Shown: piece by piece, positions 34,545 to 44,964 of the stretch
How the letters are laid out: every line of letters begins with the position of its first letter
How positions within the stretch are numbered: the first letter of the stretch is position 1
Assembly (NCBI GenBank): GCA_963920635.1
Contig: OY987302.1
Location: 28,929,278 to 28,993,277 of the forward strand
Direction: 5' to 3'
Length of the DNA stretch: 64,000 nucleotides
Origin: Pseudeuparius sepicola
Lineage: Eukaryota; Arthropoda; Insecta; Coleoptera; Anthribidae
Position numbers and translations under genes: made by a program
The notes under the pieces: generated by a model
Told to the model about the DNA's origin: nothing
Seen by the model: only the letters and a program-made list of their open reading frames with translations
Databases searched by the model: none

Positions 34545-35240
34545 ATGTGTTTTGTTGTATCGTCGATGGCAATTACCTAACCGGGCCAAAGCCAAAAGTG
34601 TCCGTTTTTGCCTTTCCTAAGGATCCAGTTTTGAGGGCAAAATAGGTGCAAGCCTTATTTATACAAACAAGGGTGCAAGCCATAAAAAGGGCTTACTTTG
34701 TAGTCAAGAAACATTCTAAGGTATGTTATAGTATATGTTACATTTTTTATATATTTTTCATAAAGCTTCGGGTTATTGTAGGTCTGTGAACAACACTTTT
34801 TAACACAAGACATTGAAAGGGAGACTACGTGTGTTCGTCGATGGTCCTCAATCAACGGTGTGTTGTAGAATCGACTGGTGAAACTACGTGCACTTTTAAA
34901 AATTCCACGTTTAGCTAAAGGTATTAAATTTTCAAGGCAAGTTATTTTATTATATTTTTACAAAATATACTTCCTTTTTTAGGTGCAATACCTTGTAAGT
35001 TAGCAGGTTGCCCAAGTTATTTGTCCAAATCGAGCATGAGTCCTAGGGAAGGTCCCAAATAAAAAAAAACAAAAAATTGAACTTGGACAGGTTGAAAAAG
35101 CCATAGCCGAATGCGTTGAGAGTTGTGAAGCTTACAAGTCTGCAAACATTGAGGAAGCGTATTCAAAAATTTTTGATATTGCCGAGAGGGCGATAGGAAA
35201 CGAAGGAAGGGGCACATGTAGAGTAGTCACTGAAATGTTT
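34545..35240 (+). pseudogene. Second THAP-domain gene relic
   Basis: Exon 34545-34720 has the THAP start: a Cys at the second codon, then in another frame VFAFPKDPVLRAK and KRAYFVVKKHSK. A GT at 34721 and AG at 34780-34781 bound a 61 bp intron. Exon 34782-34920 has VCEQHFLTQDIERE, the C-x2-H part of the finger, and RLAK before the next donor (34921). Exon 34983-35240 gives GAIPCKLAGCPSYLSK and, after a shift, VEKAIAECVESCEAYKSANI. The first Cys pair is incomplete, a stop replaces the conserved Trp, and a micro-palindrome interrupts exon 2. It may be another P-type transposase start or a THAP host-gene pseudogene; no transposase core follows. Confidence 0.65.
34836..34857. repeat. Micro-palindrome, CGTCGATGG family, copy 4, 7 bp duplication
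   Basis: CGTCGATGGTCCTCAATCAACG, with its middle shortened, is flanked by perfect GTGTGTT repeats (34829-34835 and 34858-34864). It lies inside the second exon of the THAP relic. Confidence 0.7.
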
Positions 35241-35840
35241 ATTCTCATAATATTTTTTTTGTTGTGATATTTTTATTGTTGAATTATCTTTTATTAAATA
35301 ACTCTTAAATTGTTGCTGTATTAAAATATTTTTGTGTTCCACAGATTAGTTACTATGTTATGTTTGAAATTGTACCTAGTAGTATTTTACCTGGACACAA
35401 AAAAACGACAAACTTTGCAGAAGTTTCAGTTATTAAGTGTTTTTAAGATGCTAGTTGATCATAAATAAAAATCGTTGGTATCGTACTGTCATGCTCGAAG
35501 ATGTGCCTCAAAATAGGTACATAGGTAATTATTAATATTATCTATTATACAGTGTGAATAAAAAATGCGAAAGTGTCATTTTTCTTCTTCTTTTGAGTAG
35601 GTGGCTGTGAATTCATATTTGACATTGTCTTGGGATTCCAAACAACTCTTCTTAGTGCCATAGTGCTGTAGTTCTAAAAATAAGGGTACTTTACTCTTGA
35701 GGAATTTTCATAAAATTTTTCGGGTATATTTTGAGTTTAAGAACAAGTATCAACTTTTATCAAGAATACTTTTTTTCTGAGAAACTTCAAATATAGAATA
35801 TTCTCATTTGTGTCCAACTTTCTGGCAGACACTGTATATA
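35241..35840. other. Unassigned AT-rich sequence
   Basis: No feature recognised apart from a GTGTCC/CTGGCAGACACTGTATA word near 35815-35838, which resembles a mariner-type element end. Confidence 0.35.
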
Positions 35841-37287
35841 CCGGGTGAGTTTTGTTCGATGCCCACTATAGGGATCTCGGAAACTAGCAGAACTACAACA
35901 AAGAATTGCGGGGAAGACTTGCAGGTTTGAATGCTCAATCTAATGCCCCTTTTGGATTTTTAAAAAAGTTCATGGCTCACTAGATATTTTGAAAATAGTG
36001 ATTTTTCTATTTCATCAGATCTCTGTAGCTCCTTTATTTCTGATTATACAGAAAAACTGTAGAGACAAAAATTGTAGATATGTAATCAAATTTTTTATGT
36101 TGTTTGTGATTTTTGAGATATGACATAGATTTGTGTTTTTTAAATGTAAATCGTAGTTGGCTGTGGCCTTATCAAATCGGCCATTTTTTGAGCTTTTCAA
36201 AAATATAATACTCTGCATAGTTATTATAACAAATAAAATAGCTATGGCTAATTTTCTGATTTTTTTCTTAATTTTCACATAGTCAGCCATGGAATATTTT
36301 CATAATTACGTTCTATTTTATAATAAGACATACTTCAAACTTCAAATATTTTATTTTTAGCTGGTAACAAAATGTAACAAAATAAAACAAAAATTATCAT
36401 GATGGAGCTCCATCACATAATTATCTGCCCGTAAGAAATTACCTAGATCAGCTATATCCAAATAGTTTGACAGGGATAAATATACCTATCTCCTGGCAGC
36501 CCAGATCCCCCAATTTGTCTGTTTTGGATTTCCTTTTGTGAGGAATAGTACAAAATAAAGTACGAGACAATTGTTGAATTAAGAGCAGCTGTTTTAGAAG
36601 CAATTGCCAGTATTGACAGGCGCTCTCTAAGAAAGGCGACAAATTCAGTTTTAAAAAGATGCAATATTCGCGTAAATAATAATGATAGATTGTTTGAACA
36701 CCTTTTTTATTTTAAAAGGTGACCTTTTAAAATAATAATAATTTGAATTTGAGTTTTTTAATTTTTGTTTTATTTTGTTACATTTTGATACCAGCTAAAA
36801 ACAAAATATTAGGAAGACTATGTGAAAATTTTGAAAAAAATCAGAATAGCCATAGCTCTTTTATTCTTTATAATAACTATGTCGAGTATTATATCTTTGG
36901 AAAGCTCAAAAAATGGCCGATTTTATAAGGCCTTAGCCAACTATGATTTACATTAAAAAAAAACACAAGTTTATGTCATACCTCAAAAATCAGAAACAAC
37001 ATAAAAAATTTGATCAGATTATCTTATTAAGCCCAAAATTATCTGCAATTTTTATCTCTAGAGTTTTTCTGTATAATCAGAAATAGCGGAGCTACAGAGA
37101 TCCTATGAAAAATAGCAAAAAAAACACTCTTTTCAAAATATCTAGTGAGCCATGAACTTTTTTTAAAATTTCAAAAGAGGCATTAGATGGAGCATTCAAA
37201 ACCGCAATTCTTTTCCCATTTAACCTTTGTTCTAGCTCTGCTAGTTTCCGAGATCCCCATAGTGGGCATCGAAAAAAACTCACCCTG
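35841..37287. mobile_element. 1.45 kb foldback element, TA-flanked, carrying a transposase tail
   Basis: The ends are CCGGGTGAGTTTTGTTCGATG and, inverted, CAGGGTGAGTTTTTTTCGATG, between TA dinucleotides. The arms are ~500 bp (to ~36390 and from ~36745). The centre holds a degenerate transposase C-terminus (separate entry). A third end of this family is at 18116-18175. Such a structure can arise when one end of an autonomous element is duplicated in inverted orientation. Confidence 0.85.
36490..36705 (+). pseudogene. Tc1/mariner-superfamily transposase C-terminal relic
   Basis: WQPRSPNLSVLDFLL, a stop where Trp is usual, then GIVQNKVRDN (36496-36575) resembles the W(P)PRSPDLxxLDFFLWG..K.KV block around the last catalytic acidic residue. 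After a frameshift, ELRAAVLEAIASIDRRSL and FEHLF follow, the usual C-terminal 'R...C....G..FEHL' pattern. Here the first Asp of the motif is Asn. It sits at the centre of the foldback and is the only hint of its parent family. Confidence 0.6.
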
Positions 37288-37299
37288 TATACCTACATT

Positions 37300-37317
37300 C
37301 GTCGATGGAAATCAACG
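37300..37317. repeat. Micro-palindrome, CGTCGATGG family, copy 5
   Basis: CGTCGATGGAAATCAACG, 18 bp, is the shortest copy. It is flanked by CTACATT (37293-37299) and CTATATT (37318-37324), 6 of 7 identical. Confidence 0.5.
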
Positions 37318-37413
37318 CTATATTTCACAACATAACTACTATTTTGCAAATCTTGGAAATTTCTCAGTAGGTATTGGTAAAGGTATTGTTTATCCTGGGG
37401 TGAAGGTAAAACC

Positions 37414-37444
37414 CCAGAAAAGGACGAATCAGAAGTGGCACTTG
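37414..37444 (+). repeat. P element left TIR
   Basis: A 31 bp terminal repeat, identical in inverted orientation to 42266-42296. Similarity stops exactly after CACTTG on both sides, which fixes the TIR length. Confidence 0.92.
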
Positions 37445-38189
37445 CTTTCGGCGCCTTTGATGTCGCGGTTCCAATTTCCCCTCTCGCGCATAGGAAATGA
37501 ACTCTCCGCCGTTGACATCTGCGCATTGGCCACGCCCACCGTATTTTGGACAGAGTAGAACTTGCCCATTGCGTTGGCACGATCAGGTCCGGGCTATAGA
37601 AAATTTTGTGTTTTATATAGCAAAATTAATTTTTAGAATAGTAAAGTTTTTTCTGGGATTAGATCTAGTTAAATTTGAATCTCCAGAAGTGATTTTAAGT
37701 AGGTATTTTACTGACGAAAAAAATATAAATATTAATATTTTACTAAAGAGAAAAATACATTTTTTTATTGTACATGGAAATTTCACAATATTTCCTCTTT
37801 ATTATTTTATACTTACCTATATTAATTAGAAACAACTATGATTTAGGTTCAAGTGAACTATTCTACTTGGGTGGTTGAAATATTACAATATTTCAATCGA
37901 CTTGCGTCCAAACTCATAGCTTGGCAATTAATTTGTTTTTTTATATAGATCCATAACAATTATTATTTGCAAAACTGGTTGACCTTCGTATCACTGGTAG
38001 TAAAAAAAGGTTATTTATCAAAAATGTTTATTACTAAAATCTATAAAAAAAATTCAAAAACAATAGCACATATGAAATATAATACCTATAAATACAAAAG
38101 ATATTATAAACTACTTACGTACTACTTACATGCACACTATACATTATCAACTTAGCCTAATTTTTAAAAATAATGACCCGTGGCAGCAC

Positions 38190-41100
38190 TTATAAATGTA
38201 AATTTCGAAGTTTATAATTTTTATTAGTTTTATTAGAAACAATATCACGATTTAAAAATTTTAAAGAAGAATAGATTCTAAATCTTACATAAAGGGATAA
38301 TAAATAGGCATGATTAAAACTAGGGCATGGATGTTGATATGAAATGTTTTGCAGCTTATTTTTTAATTTCACACCAACATTTTCTTCTAAAGCAAACTTT
38401 GGAAAGAGGGTACAAAAATTAACTTCGAGAGTTTTAATATAATTTAGGAAATTATCAGGAGGTGAAAATAAATGTCCAAAGGTTTCGTTACCACTTGATT
38501 TGTATGCTTTAAAATAAGTAAACAAATCAGTATCCCCTAATGTATGACGTTTACAATATTTAATACAAACTTCACATGAATGTTGTTCCAAGCACTTTCT
38601 TAATAAATATCCACAAACATATGATATACTATTTGATTCATGTAGTTCGAAATCAATATAATCTGGTGCCACCGAATTTAAATCAGAAAAAATAGATCTT
38701 GCATTTCCCACAACAACTTTGTTGTAAATTTGTGTATGTTCGGTGGTTACGTATGACAATAATGAATCAAAATCCTCAATACAATTAGCCCCATCCGCGT
38801 GTTGGAAATAATTTAAACAAAATGATTTTTTGAAAGCCCTTTCGAATTGGATGGGGGTTGGATTCAAGCAATTTCCCCCTTGCTGCCTAATAGTGCCGAA
38901 AAAATTTTCGAGACAATCTTGATTTAAGCGTCGAGTGTATAAGGAACTAAACTCTAAACAATGAAATTTTCCCAAAGACCTAAAAATGAATTTATTGTGA
39001 TTTGCCACCCTTTCAAAAATTTAACTTTATTGGTAACCTCTATATTTTGTTTTAAAATTTTAATATTCTCAAAATATGTAAACATTTCCTTTAAAAAATC
39101 GACTTGGTAATCTGCTCCTTTGAAAGGTCTATTGTACTTGTATTACTGCCTGATATTTTTGAGGAATTTAAGATATCAAATAATTTATCAATTTTTTCTA
39201 CAAATGACACTGTAGCGTTTGCCGAAGGGGGGAATTGTCCGAATTCAATAAAGGAATTAAGTGCCGCAGCTACCATTGCGCTGAAAACTTGGACGGCTAA
39301 ACTAACCTTCAGTTTTTTAAAAGGATTCGAATTAATGTGTTCATCTGTAAATTTTGGACACAGCCGAAGAGCCAAAGGCTTATGTTTTTGTTTATTATAA
39401 ATTTGGTCAATACCTATACGTTTTATTTGTACATCCTTCAGAGGTTTCGAATGTGTAATTGAAAAAATTATTTCGTGTTGATTTTAAGAGATGCGGCACA
39501 TCAAAAATATAAAATATTTTTTCGCTATCGACATAAAAATGTGAAGAGTTTGGAGAGATACCAACTGATTTTGAAAATTGTACAAAATTTGATCCTTGAT
39601 CAGACACTAACGCACTTACTAGTAATCCTACAGATTTAAGTTTCCTTATTGCTTCAAAAATAATAAATTTTAATTCCTCCCCTGAACAAGTATCAATAAA
39701 GAAATAAGCAACTGGTTGCTTCCACTTAGCAAATATTGCTCTAGCCATAATAGCTAAAACATATTTAGCAGGAGCATATCTTTTTTCCTTCAATGTATTA
39801 TGAAAGCCAACAATGGTATCGGAAGATCTATTGTAAAATAAAAACATTTTTAATGACATTTCGTCAATACAAAGAATGCACTGTTTTGAAGAACCCTCTA
39901 AATTTGTAGCTTTTCATTTAATAACCTCAAAAATGAAACTGTTAAGACCTGCAGTTATACGCCATTTGCTAGTTATTCTTTGAAGAGTGCTTTTAGATGG
40001 CAAATAAAGTGGTTTCATTAAAAATCTATAAGCATTTGGGCTTAGAAAATAAATTGTTAAGGAAAATTGTTTCATATCTGAAGAGTAACGATATACCTGT
40101 GGATCTTTTTTGGGATTTTCTAAATAATGCCTTACAAATAGTAGCATTGAAGCAGACAGTTTTTTCTCACAAATGGCAAGAAATTGTTCGTCATTTATTT
40201 CAGTGTCGGCACTGTCGACAGCTTGCTCCAACTTCGGATGCAACTTTCTTTGGAGTTTTTTTATTTGTAACTTTAATGAATGCTTTCTCGGACTATGTGC
40301 ACTCAAACTAAGAGAAGTTTGTTGACTAGCATCTAAAAATAGAATTATTCAATAACAAAATAAGTAATACAAAAAATTACAATATATGTACACACACCCA
40401 AACTTATAATATGGAATCACTTAATATTTATTACAATTTATATTGTCGGGTTTTTCACATTTAACTGTTTTTGTTAGTAAACACTTTTGACTTTCCATGA
40501 CATATAATTTTTTTGACAAAAAAAAATTATCGCAAATAATGCGTGATGTCATATAAGTTTGGGTGTGTATACTATAATAACAGTTTGTGAATATACCTAT
40601 ATCATTACCTTTTGATGCAACTGAAAATTCGGTAATGCTGTGGAGATCGCCTATAGGTGACTGTGACAGATGGGGTGTACTTGGTTGATCCAAAGGTTGA
40701 GCGATCGAGACTGGTTGATCAAGTTCTCGTTGAGGTTCTAACAAAGTCAAATTGCTGCATACAGACACAGAAGGACTCTGTGAAGAAGCCTCATCGATAT
40801 AACCTAGTAAAAAAAATTAAATGCAGCAAAATTACAAGTATCAGCAAAAAATACATATTATTATCTAATAATGAAGGGGTAATTATGGGGTCAAAATGTC
40901 AAGAAAATCGGGCGGTGCATACACTAATTTCCATAGTTACCAATGAAGGTACTTACATGATGAGAACACAGTTGGTATTGCTGTTTTCTTTAGCCCAGAC
41001 TTCGACTGGTTTGCACACATACTATTTTCAAAGTGCATTGAACAAACTTTATAATTAATAAAAAGCTGTGTGGGTGTTTTTTCTAACAAATCCTGCCTTC

Positions 41101-41492
41101 CACACTTTCTCGTCCATGCATAACACCTTGAAAAAAAATTAAAAACCATAGTTAGGTAGGTATTATCAGTAGGAAACCATTTGTGGGTTTTCTGGGGTAG
41201 GTAATACTCCAGTAAAAGGGGTAGTACCTACGTAGGACATAAAATTTATAATACCTAAGTATATAATAATGTGGTAACAAGGTAGGGACAAACTACACAT
41301 AGGTACCTACCTGTTTTCATCAGCAGGTATTTTGAAAAAACTTATCCCAACATTCCTCGTGTTGTTAGAACATCCACGAACACAGCAATAATTGCGGGGC
41401 CATTTCGTCACAAAACCTAAGCACAAAGTGGGTTTTCTGGGGCACAATGCACTAGTGTAAATACAGCAACGAAGTATTCGAAGTAACAACAC
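38190..41492 (-). pseudogene. THAP9/P-element transposase gene, four exons, recently disabled
   Basis: Reads right to left. Exon 1 ends at 41312 with the THAP start NYCCVRGCSNN and FFKIPADENR. Exon 2 (41126-40957) completes the C2CH finger with VCSMHFE. Exon 3 (40803-40609) is a Ser/Pro-rich linker. Exon 4 starts at 40332: coiled-coil-like IKKLQRKLHPKLEQ, the HTH-like KSTLQRITSKWRI, then CIDEMSLK (first catalytic Asp), SDQGSNF, FDVPHLLKSTRNN, LNQDCLENFFGTIRQQGG (~38920) and YVCGYLLRKC. All splice sites are GT/AG. Damage: one in-frame TGA near 39915 and frameshifts near 39450, 39120 and 38950. The total of ~850 codons fits THAP9-type transposases (roughly 750-900). The start codon is uncertain because the frame is open upstream of the finger. 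Confidence 0.88.
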
Positions 41493-42034
41493 AAGCAGTC
41501 AAGTTGAGCTGAATACATATTGTACACCTTATCTGGTCCCTGTTTTGGATACTTTTATCACAGTCATGATAATAATACTGGGCTTTTTTACTTAGAAATT
41601 GGTAATCGTTTTTCGTTTTATTGTTTACGTTTTATAAGGAGTTTAACCTCAATTGAACATACTGACGCTGTCTGGCGTCTGGCGTTAGGTGGCGCGTCAG
41701 TCGTAGGCCACGAACGACGTTGCCGGACTTCGTCAGCTTTTATGCCTGACAATTTCCTTAAATTCATTTAGCTATTTTTATCGCCTTCAATTTAATATCA
41801 ACCAAAATACTATCAAGGACTAACATTTTTATAAGTAAATTATCATCGATTTCATTTTATACTAAATTAATTTGCATTATATTTTTGTGGGTTGCCTTGG
41901 TTACCGGCTCCCGACTGGACGATCTGGCAGTACCGCAAGAACGGAATCTGTGGCGCCACGCCGCGCTGTTGTCAAGCATTCCGCTTTCATAATCAAGTCC
42001 CAGAAAACAGGGGTCAGGTTGTGGGTTTTCTGGG
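41183..42034. promoter_or_regulatory. Internal copies of the P terminal motif
   Basis: GTGGGTTTTCTGGGG at 41183-41197 (inside intron 1) and 41428-41442 (inside exon 1), and GTGGGTTTTCTGGG at 42021-42034 with an inverted CCCAGAAAAC at 41999-42008. The core matches the outermost 10 bp of the TIR. P transposase THAP domains bind short internal sites near element ends, so these are candidate binding or autoregulatory sites; this is inference. The rest of 41493-42265 is the non-coding 5' part of the element. Confidence 0.45.
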
Positions 42035-42265
42035 CTCAGATAAATAGAATAAATGGTTCGTAAAACATTATAATTTTACTACCGGCACACATTAGATAAT
42101 ATTAATTGCTTTCATATTAATTTTATTGGTATACCTACCCAAAATGAATAAATGATAGTGAAAAATATGTTGACATGTTTTAACCTTTCTAAGGATCTGG
42201 CGGCCTAGCAATACTCTCCGTCCCCACCACCTCATAAAAATACCCCTCTGCCCTCTTAAATTAGC

Positions 42266-42296
42266 CAAGTGCCACTTCTGATTCGTCCTTTTCTGG
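42266..42296 (-). repeat. P element right TIR
   Basis: Inverse of 37414-37444 with no mismatch, followed by GGTAAAAC. Confidence 0.92.
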
Positions 42297-42339
42297 GGTA
42301 AAACTATCTCGGACAGTTTTAAAATTTTCTAGCATATGC

Positions 42340-42660
42340 CAGCTGAGTTTTTTTTAGTGCTATAAACGGTGGCCTTTTTCCAAATTCTAATAAAGTAAAC
42401 TGAAAGCAGTCAGTTTTGCCCACAAACGTCATTAAGAATTTTTTCGGTAACTCTTAAAACAAGCAGGCGGTTTTTACAAAGGTTTTACAAAATTATCTCG
42501 GAAGTATAGGCCGTAATTCTCGAATATGCTTTTGCATAAAGTTAGACCATCAAAAAAGCAATCTTTTCTTTCAAAGAAAGTTGTCTGAAACCGAAAAATG
42601 CATATTTATCAAGATATTCTTGACTGGCTCCCCTTTAATAGACATCCTGTATAGGTCTGT
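42340..42660 (+). repeat. Diverged repeat shared with 33109-33440
   Basis: Same block order as the copy at 33109. It ends at GACATCCTGTATAGG. The P element inserted just upstream, at 42297. Confidence 0.55.
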
Positions 42661-42683
42661 GATCTTATCCTCATTAAAAGCCT

Positions 42684-42714
42684 CGTCGATGGAGGAAGGA
42701 ATCCTCAATCAACG
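42684..42714. repeat. Micro-palindrome, CGTCGATGG family, copy 6 (most complete)
   Basis: 31 bp hairpin: 13 bp arms CGTCGATGGAGGA and TCCTCAATCAACG around AGGAA. It is flanked by AAAGCCT (42677-42683) and AAAGCAT (42715-42721), 6 of 7 identical. Confidence 0.6.
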
Positions 42715-43154
42715 AAAGCATGCACAAGCAAATTTTTCTTGAGGATTATTTCAGTTTATTATTTAAAATGTTTTCAATACCAAGGTATATAGCTAGGTAT
42801 ATAATTGTAAGTATCTGAATAAACTTTATTATAATTATTGTTTCCGTAATTATTTTCAACACCTAAAATTCATTTGTAATATAATGCGTCGACCTAGCTA
42901 GGGAAGAATATAATGACCTTGCGAGGCATGGTGTTGACAGAGAACAATGTTCTCTGGTGATGACTCAGCGATCGATACAAAAACTATAGAAAAAATCATT
43001 TTCAACCGTTTTTATTACTCTGGTCGGCTGTGTAAACAAACCGGCTGAGGACTCCAGTGACGTCACTGCCGATCGCTAAGTCTGCGAATATACACCGTAT
43101 GGGATCTGCGTAGCGTGACAGGTTTCTAAACGAGATCGAGTAAGAAGCGCTAAG
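42715..43154. other. Unassigned sequence
   Basis: No gene recognised. Confidence 0.4.
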
Positions 43155-43305
43155 GTTTTTGATTTTGATAATAGGTGGCGCCCTTGTGAATCCGATCATC
43201 ACATCTCCATTAGTTTTAGATTTTGATAATAGGTGGCGCCTTGTGGATCCGATCATAGGTCTCTGTTAGTTTTAGATTTTGATAATAGGTGGCGCCTTGT
43301 GTCTG
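43155..43305 (+). repeat. Three tandem ~57 bp repeats each with AGGTGGCGCC
   Basis: Units share TTTTGATTTTGATAAT followed by AGGTGGCGCC (43173-43182, 43231-43240, 43287-43296), then TTGTG and, in the first two, TCCGATCAT. Spacing is 58 and 56 bp. AGGTGGCGC is the fly-type CTCF core, so the array could be an insulator-like cluster; alternatively it is a minisatellite of unknown role. Confidence 0.7.
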
Positions 43306-43879
43306 ATTAAACAGTACTCCTAGTAAAATTATAAAAAACCTACGAAAGAAAATATGGGGTTATTTAGAATCGAAGAAAGAAACACCCTGTAGGCAATCCT
43401 TGAAAAATACATACCTAGAGTAGTTATAAAGGTAATATTTTTCTTTTCATAAAGAACCAAAGTGGATATTATAAATTATATTGATACGGCTCTGTCTATT
43501 GTTTACATTACCTGTGAAATGTAATTCCTGTGAATTTCTTTTTGTCCACTACAGAATTGCTACTGCAACAACGTAGAGCACATGACATATTTATTTCCAG
43601 AGGTCAATAGCTCGCAATAACAAGGAAAACTGCACTTTTAGCCACTTTTAATGCACTTTTAGCACCGAGTCAACAAATTTACGTGGTTCTGGTAATCTAT
43701 GACGTGGTGAACCCGTTTTGGGTCACCTGACAGCTTCTCCCCTCCAATACTACCTCAATGGAGTCGACAGAAAACAAACTTCCACTCCAGGCTTCACTTT
43801 TCCTATGTAATAGACGGTGACGACATGCTGGCTCCACTAATTTTATTCATTTCTCTATGGTCCCCTTAATTTAAGCTTA
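43306..43879. other. Unassigned sequence
   Basis: Contains AACACCCTGTAGG (~43381), a mariner-type end word, but no paired end was identified. No gene. Confidence 0.4.
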
Positions 43880-44112
43880 AGCCGATTTCAAGCGGATGAC
43901 CGATTTTAACCAGGTTATAAAAAGTTAGGTTAGATTATAAGAAATTGAAAATTAAAATAATTTTTGATGATAATAGAAAAATCTGGTGTGTTCACAGTGC
44001 CTTAAAACTTAAAACCATATAATCTGGCCCTTGATCAAATAAATTTGTAAAACTTACTCAAAATTTAAATTTTATAACCTGGTTCAACCTGGTCATCCGC
44101 TTGAATTCGGCT
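43880..44112. mobile_element. 233 bp MITE, AGCCGA...TCGGCT, TTA duplication
   Basis: Inverted ends of ~45 bp: AGCCGATTTCAAGCGGATGA on the left, AGCCGAATTCAAGCGGATGA on the right, and both share AACCAGGTTATAAAA. TTA at 43877-43879 and 44113-44115. The target pattern is the same as for the MITE at 3054-3743, so PIF/Harbinger-type is likely. Confidence 0.8.
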
Positions 44113-44193
44113 TTAAAGAGTCCCTAGTTTGCACCACAAAATATATAGGTTAGTTTGCACGTGAACCGGGGAAAATTTCTTTATTCATAAATA

Positions 44194-44266
44194 CATGGCC
44201 TCCTACGATTTACGGCTCACTTCGCGTCCTTTCCGCGAAGTGTGCCGTAAATCGTAGGAGGCCATG
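44194..44266. mobile_element. 73 bp near-perfect hairpin with 8 bp target duplication
   Basis: Two 33 bp arms with one mismatch (44194-44226 and 44234-44266, starting CATGGCCTCCTACGATTTAC) and a 7 nt loop TCCTTTC. It is flanked by the perfect direct repeat CATAAATA (44186-44193 and 44267-44274). There is no room for a gene. Confidence 0.85.
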
Positions 44267-44274
44267 CATAAATA

Positions 44275-44964
44275 TATCACTCGATTCCATCAGTGAACCT
44301 ACCAACCTAACCTATTGTTTCTGCGAAGTGAGCTGTTCTAATTCTGCCCACAAAATATATAGGTTAGATTCTGACTATAAATACAAAATATCAAATTCAA
44401 ACAAAATTATTATTCATTAGTTGATAATTTTGTGGGGAATCCTAACTGCCCGAACTGGAGGGTGGAAGATTTGTATTTGGTTTACCTTGAATCTCATGTA
44501 AGTTTTAATGTAATAATTACCTAGGTATTTCCAATCTAATCCATAGGTACCCCCTTATAATTTATAGTATAAATTCAATTTCAACAGAATACTTACCCAA
44601 GCATATAATTCTGTTATTACCTATACTCTGCTGCTCCCTAATCAAAGAGATCCAGGCTTCGATAATAAAATATTCAAAGTGGCTATTTATACATCCGACC
44701 CGACGTATATAAAAATTGGTATAGGTATGTCTTGTGCTTTCATTGGCGAATTAAGTCACATGACTTCTTTGGATGTACATTTAACTCCAGACACGTCAGA
44801 AGTAAAAACGTTGCAAAAAGGAGCGTAATGGATTTCCTCAAAATTTTAAAAGATTTACCTATGCCTTGTTTACCTACGCTATTTTCGACCGGTGTGAAGT
44901 TAGCAGTCATTTTTTGGCAGCCAATTTTTCAGCAGTCATTTCTCTAAAATGGCTGCTCTATACA
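44275..44964. other. Unassigned AT-rich sequence
   Basis: GGTGTGAAGTTAGCAG at 44891-44906 recurs directly at 45913-45928, on the other side of the next element. No gene. Confidence 0.4.

Larger units (their letters stand above)
37413..42296 (-). mobile_element. Full-length P element with perfect ~31 bp TIRs and target duplication
   Basis: The left TIR (37414-37444, starting CCAGAAAAGGACGAATCAGA) is a perfect 31 bp inverse of the right TIR (42266-42296). The flanks are GGTAAAAC at 37405-37412 and 42297-42304, an 8 bp duplication if one extra C is allowed at the left end; alternatively TIRs of 32 bp and a 7 bp duplication (GTAAAAC). D. melanogaster P has 31 bp TIRs and 8 bp duplications. Inside is one transposase gene on the minus strand. 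The terminal word TTTTCTGGGG recurs at 41188, 41433 and 42025. Length 4.9 kb, longer than the 2.9 kb Drosophila P. Confidence 0.92.
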
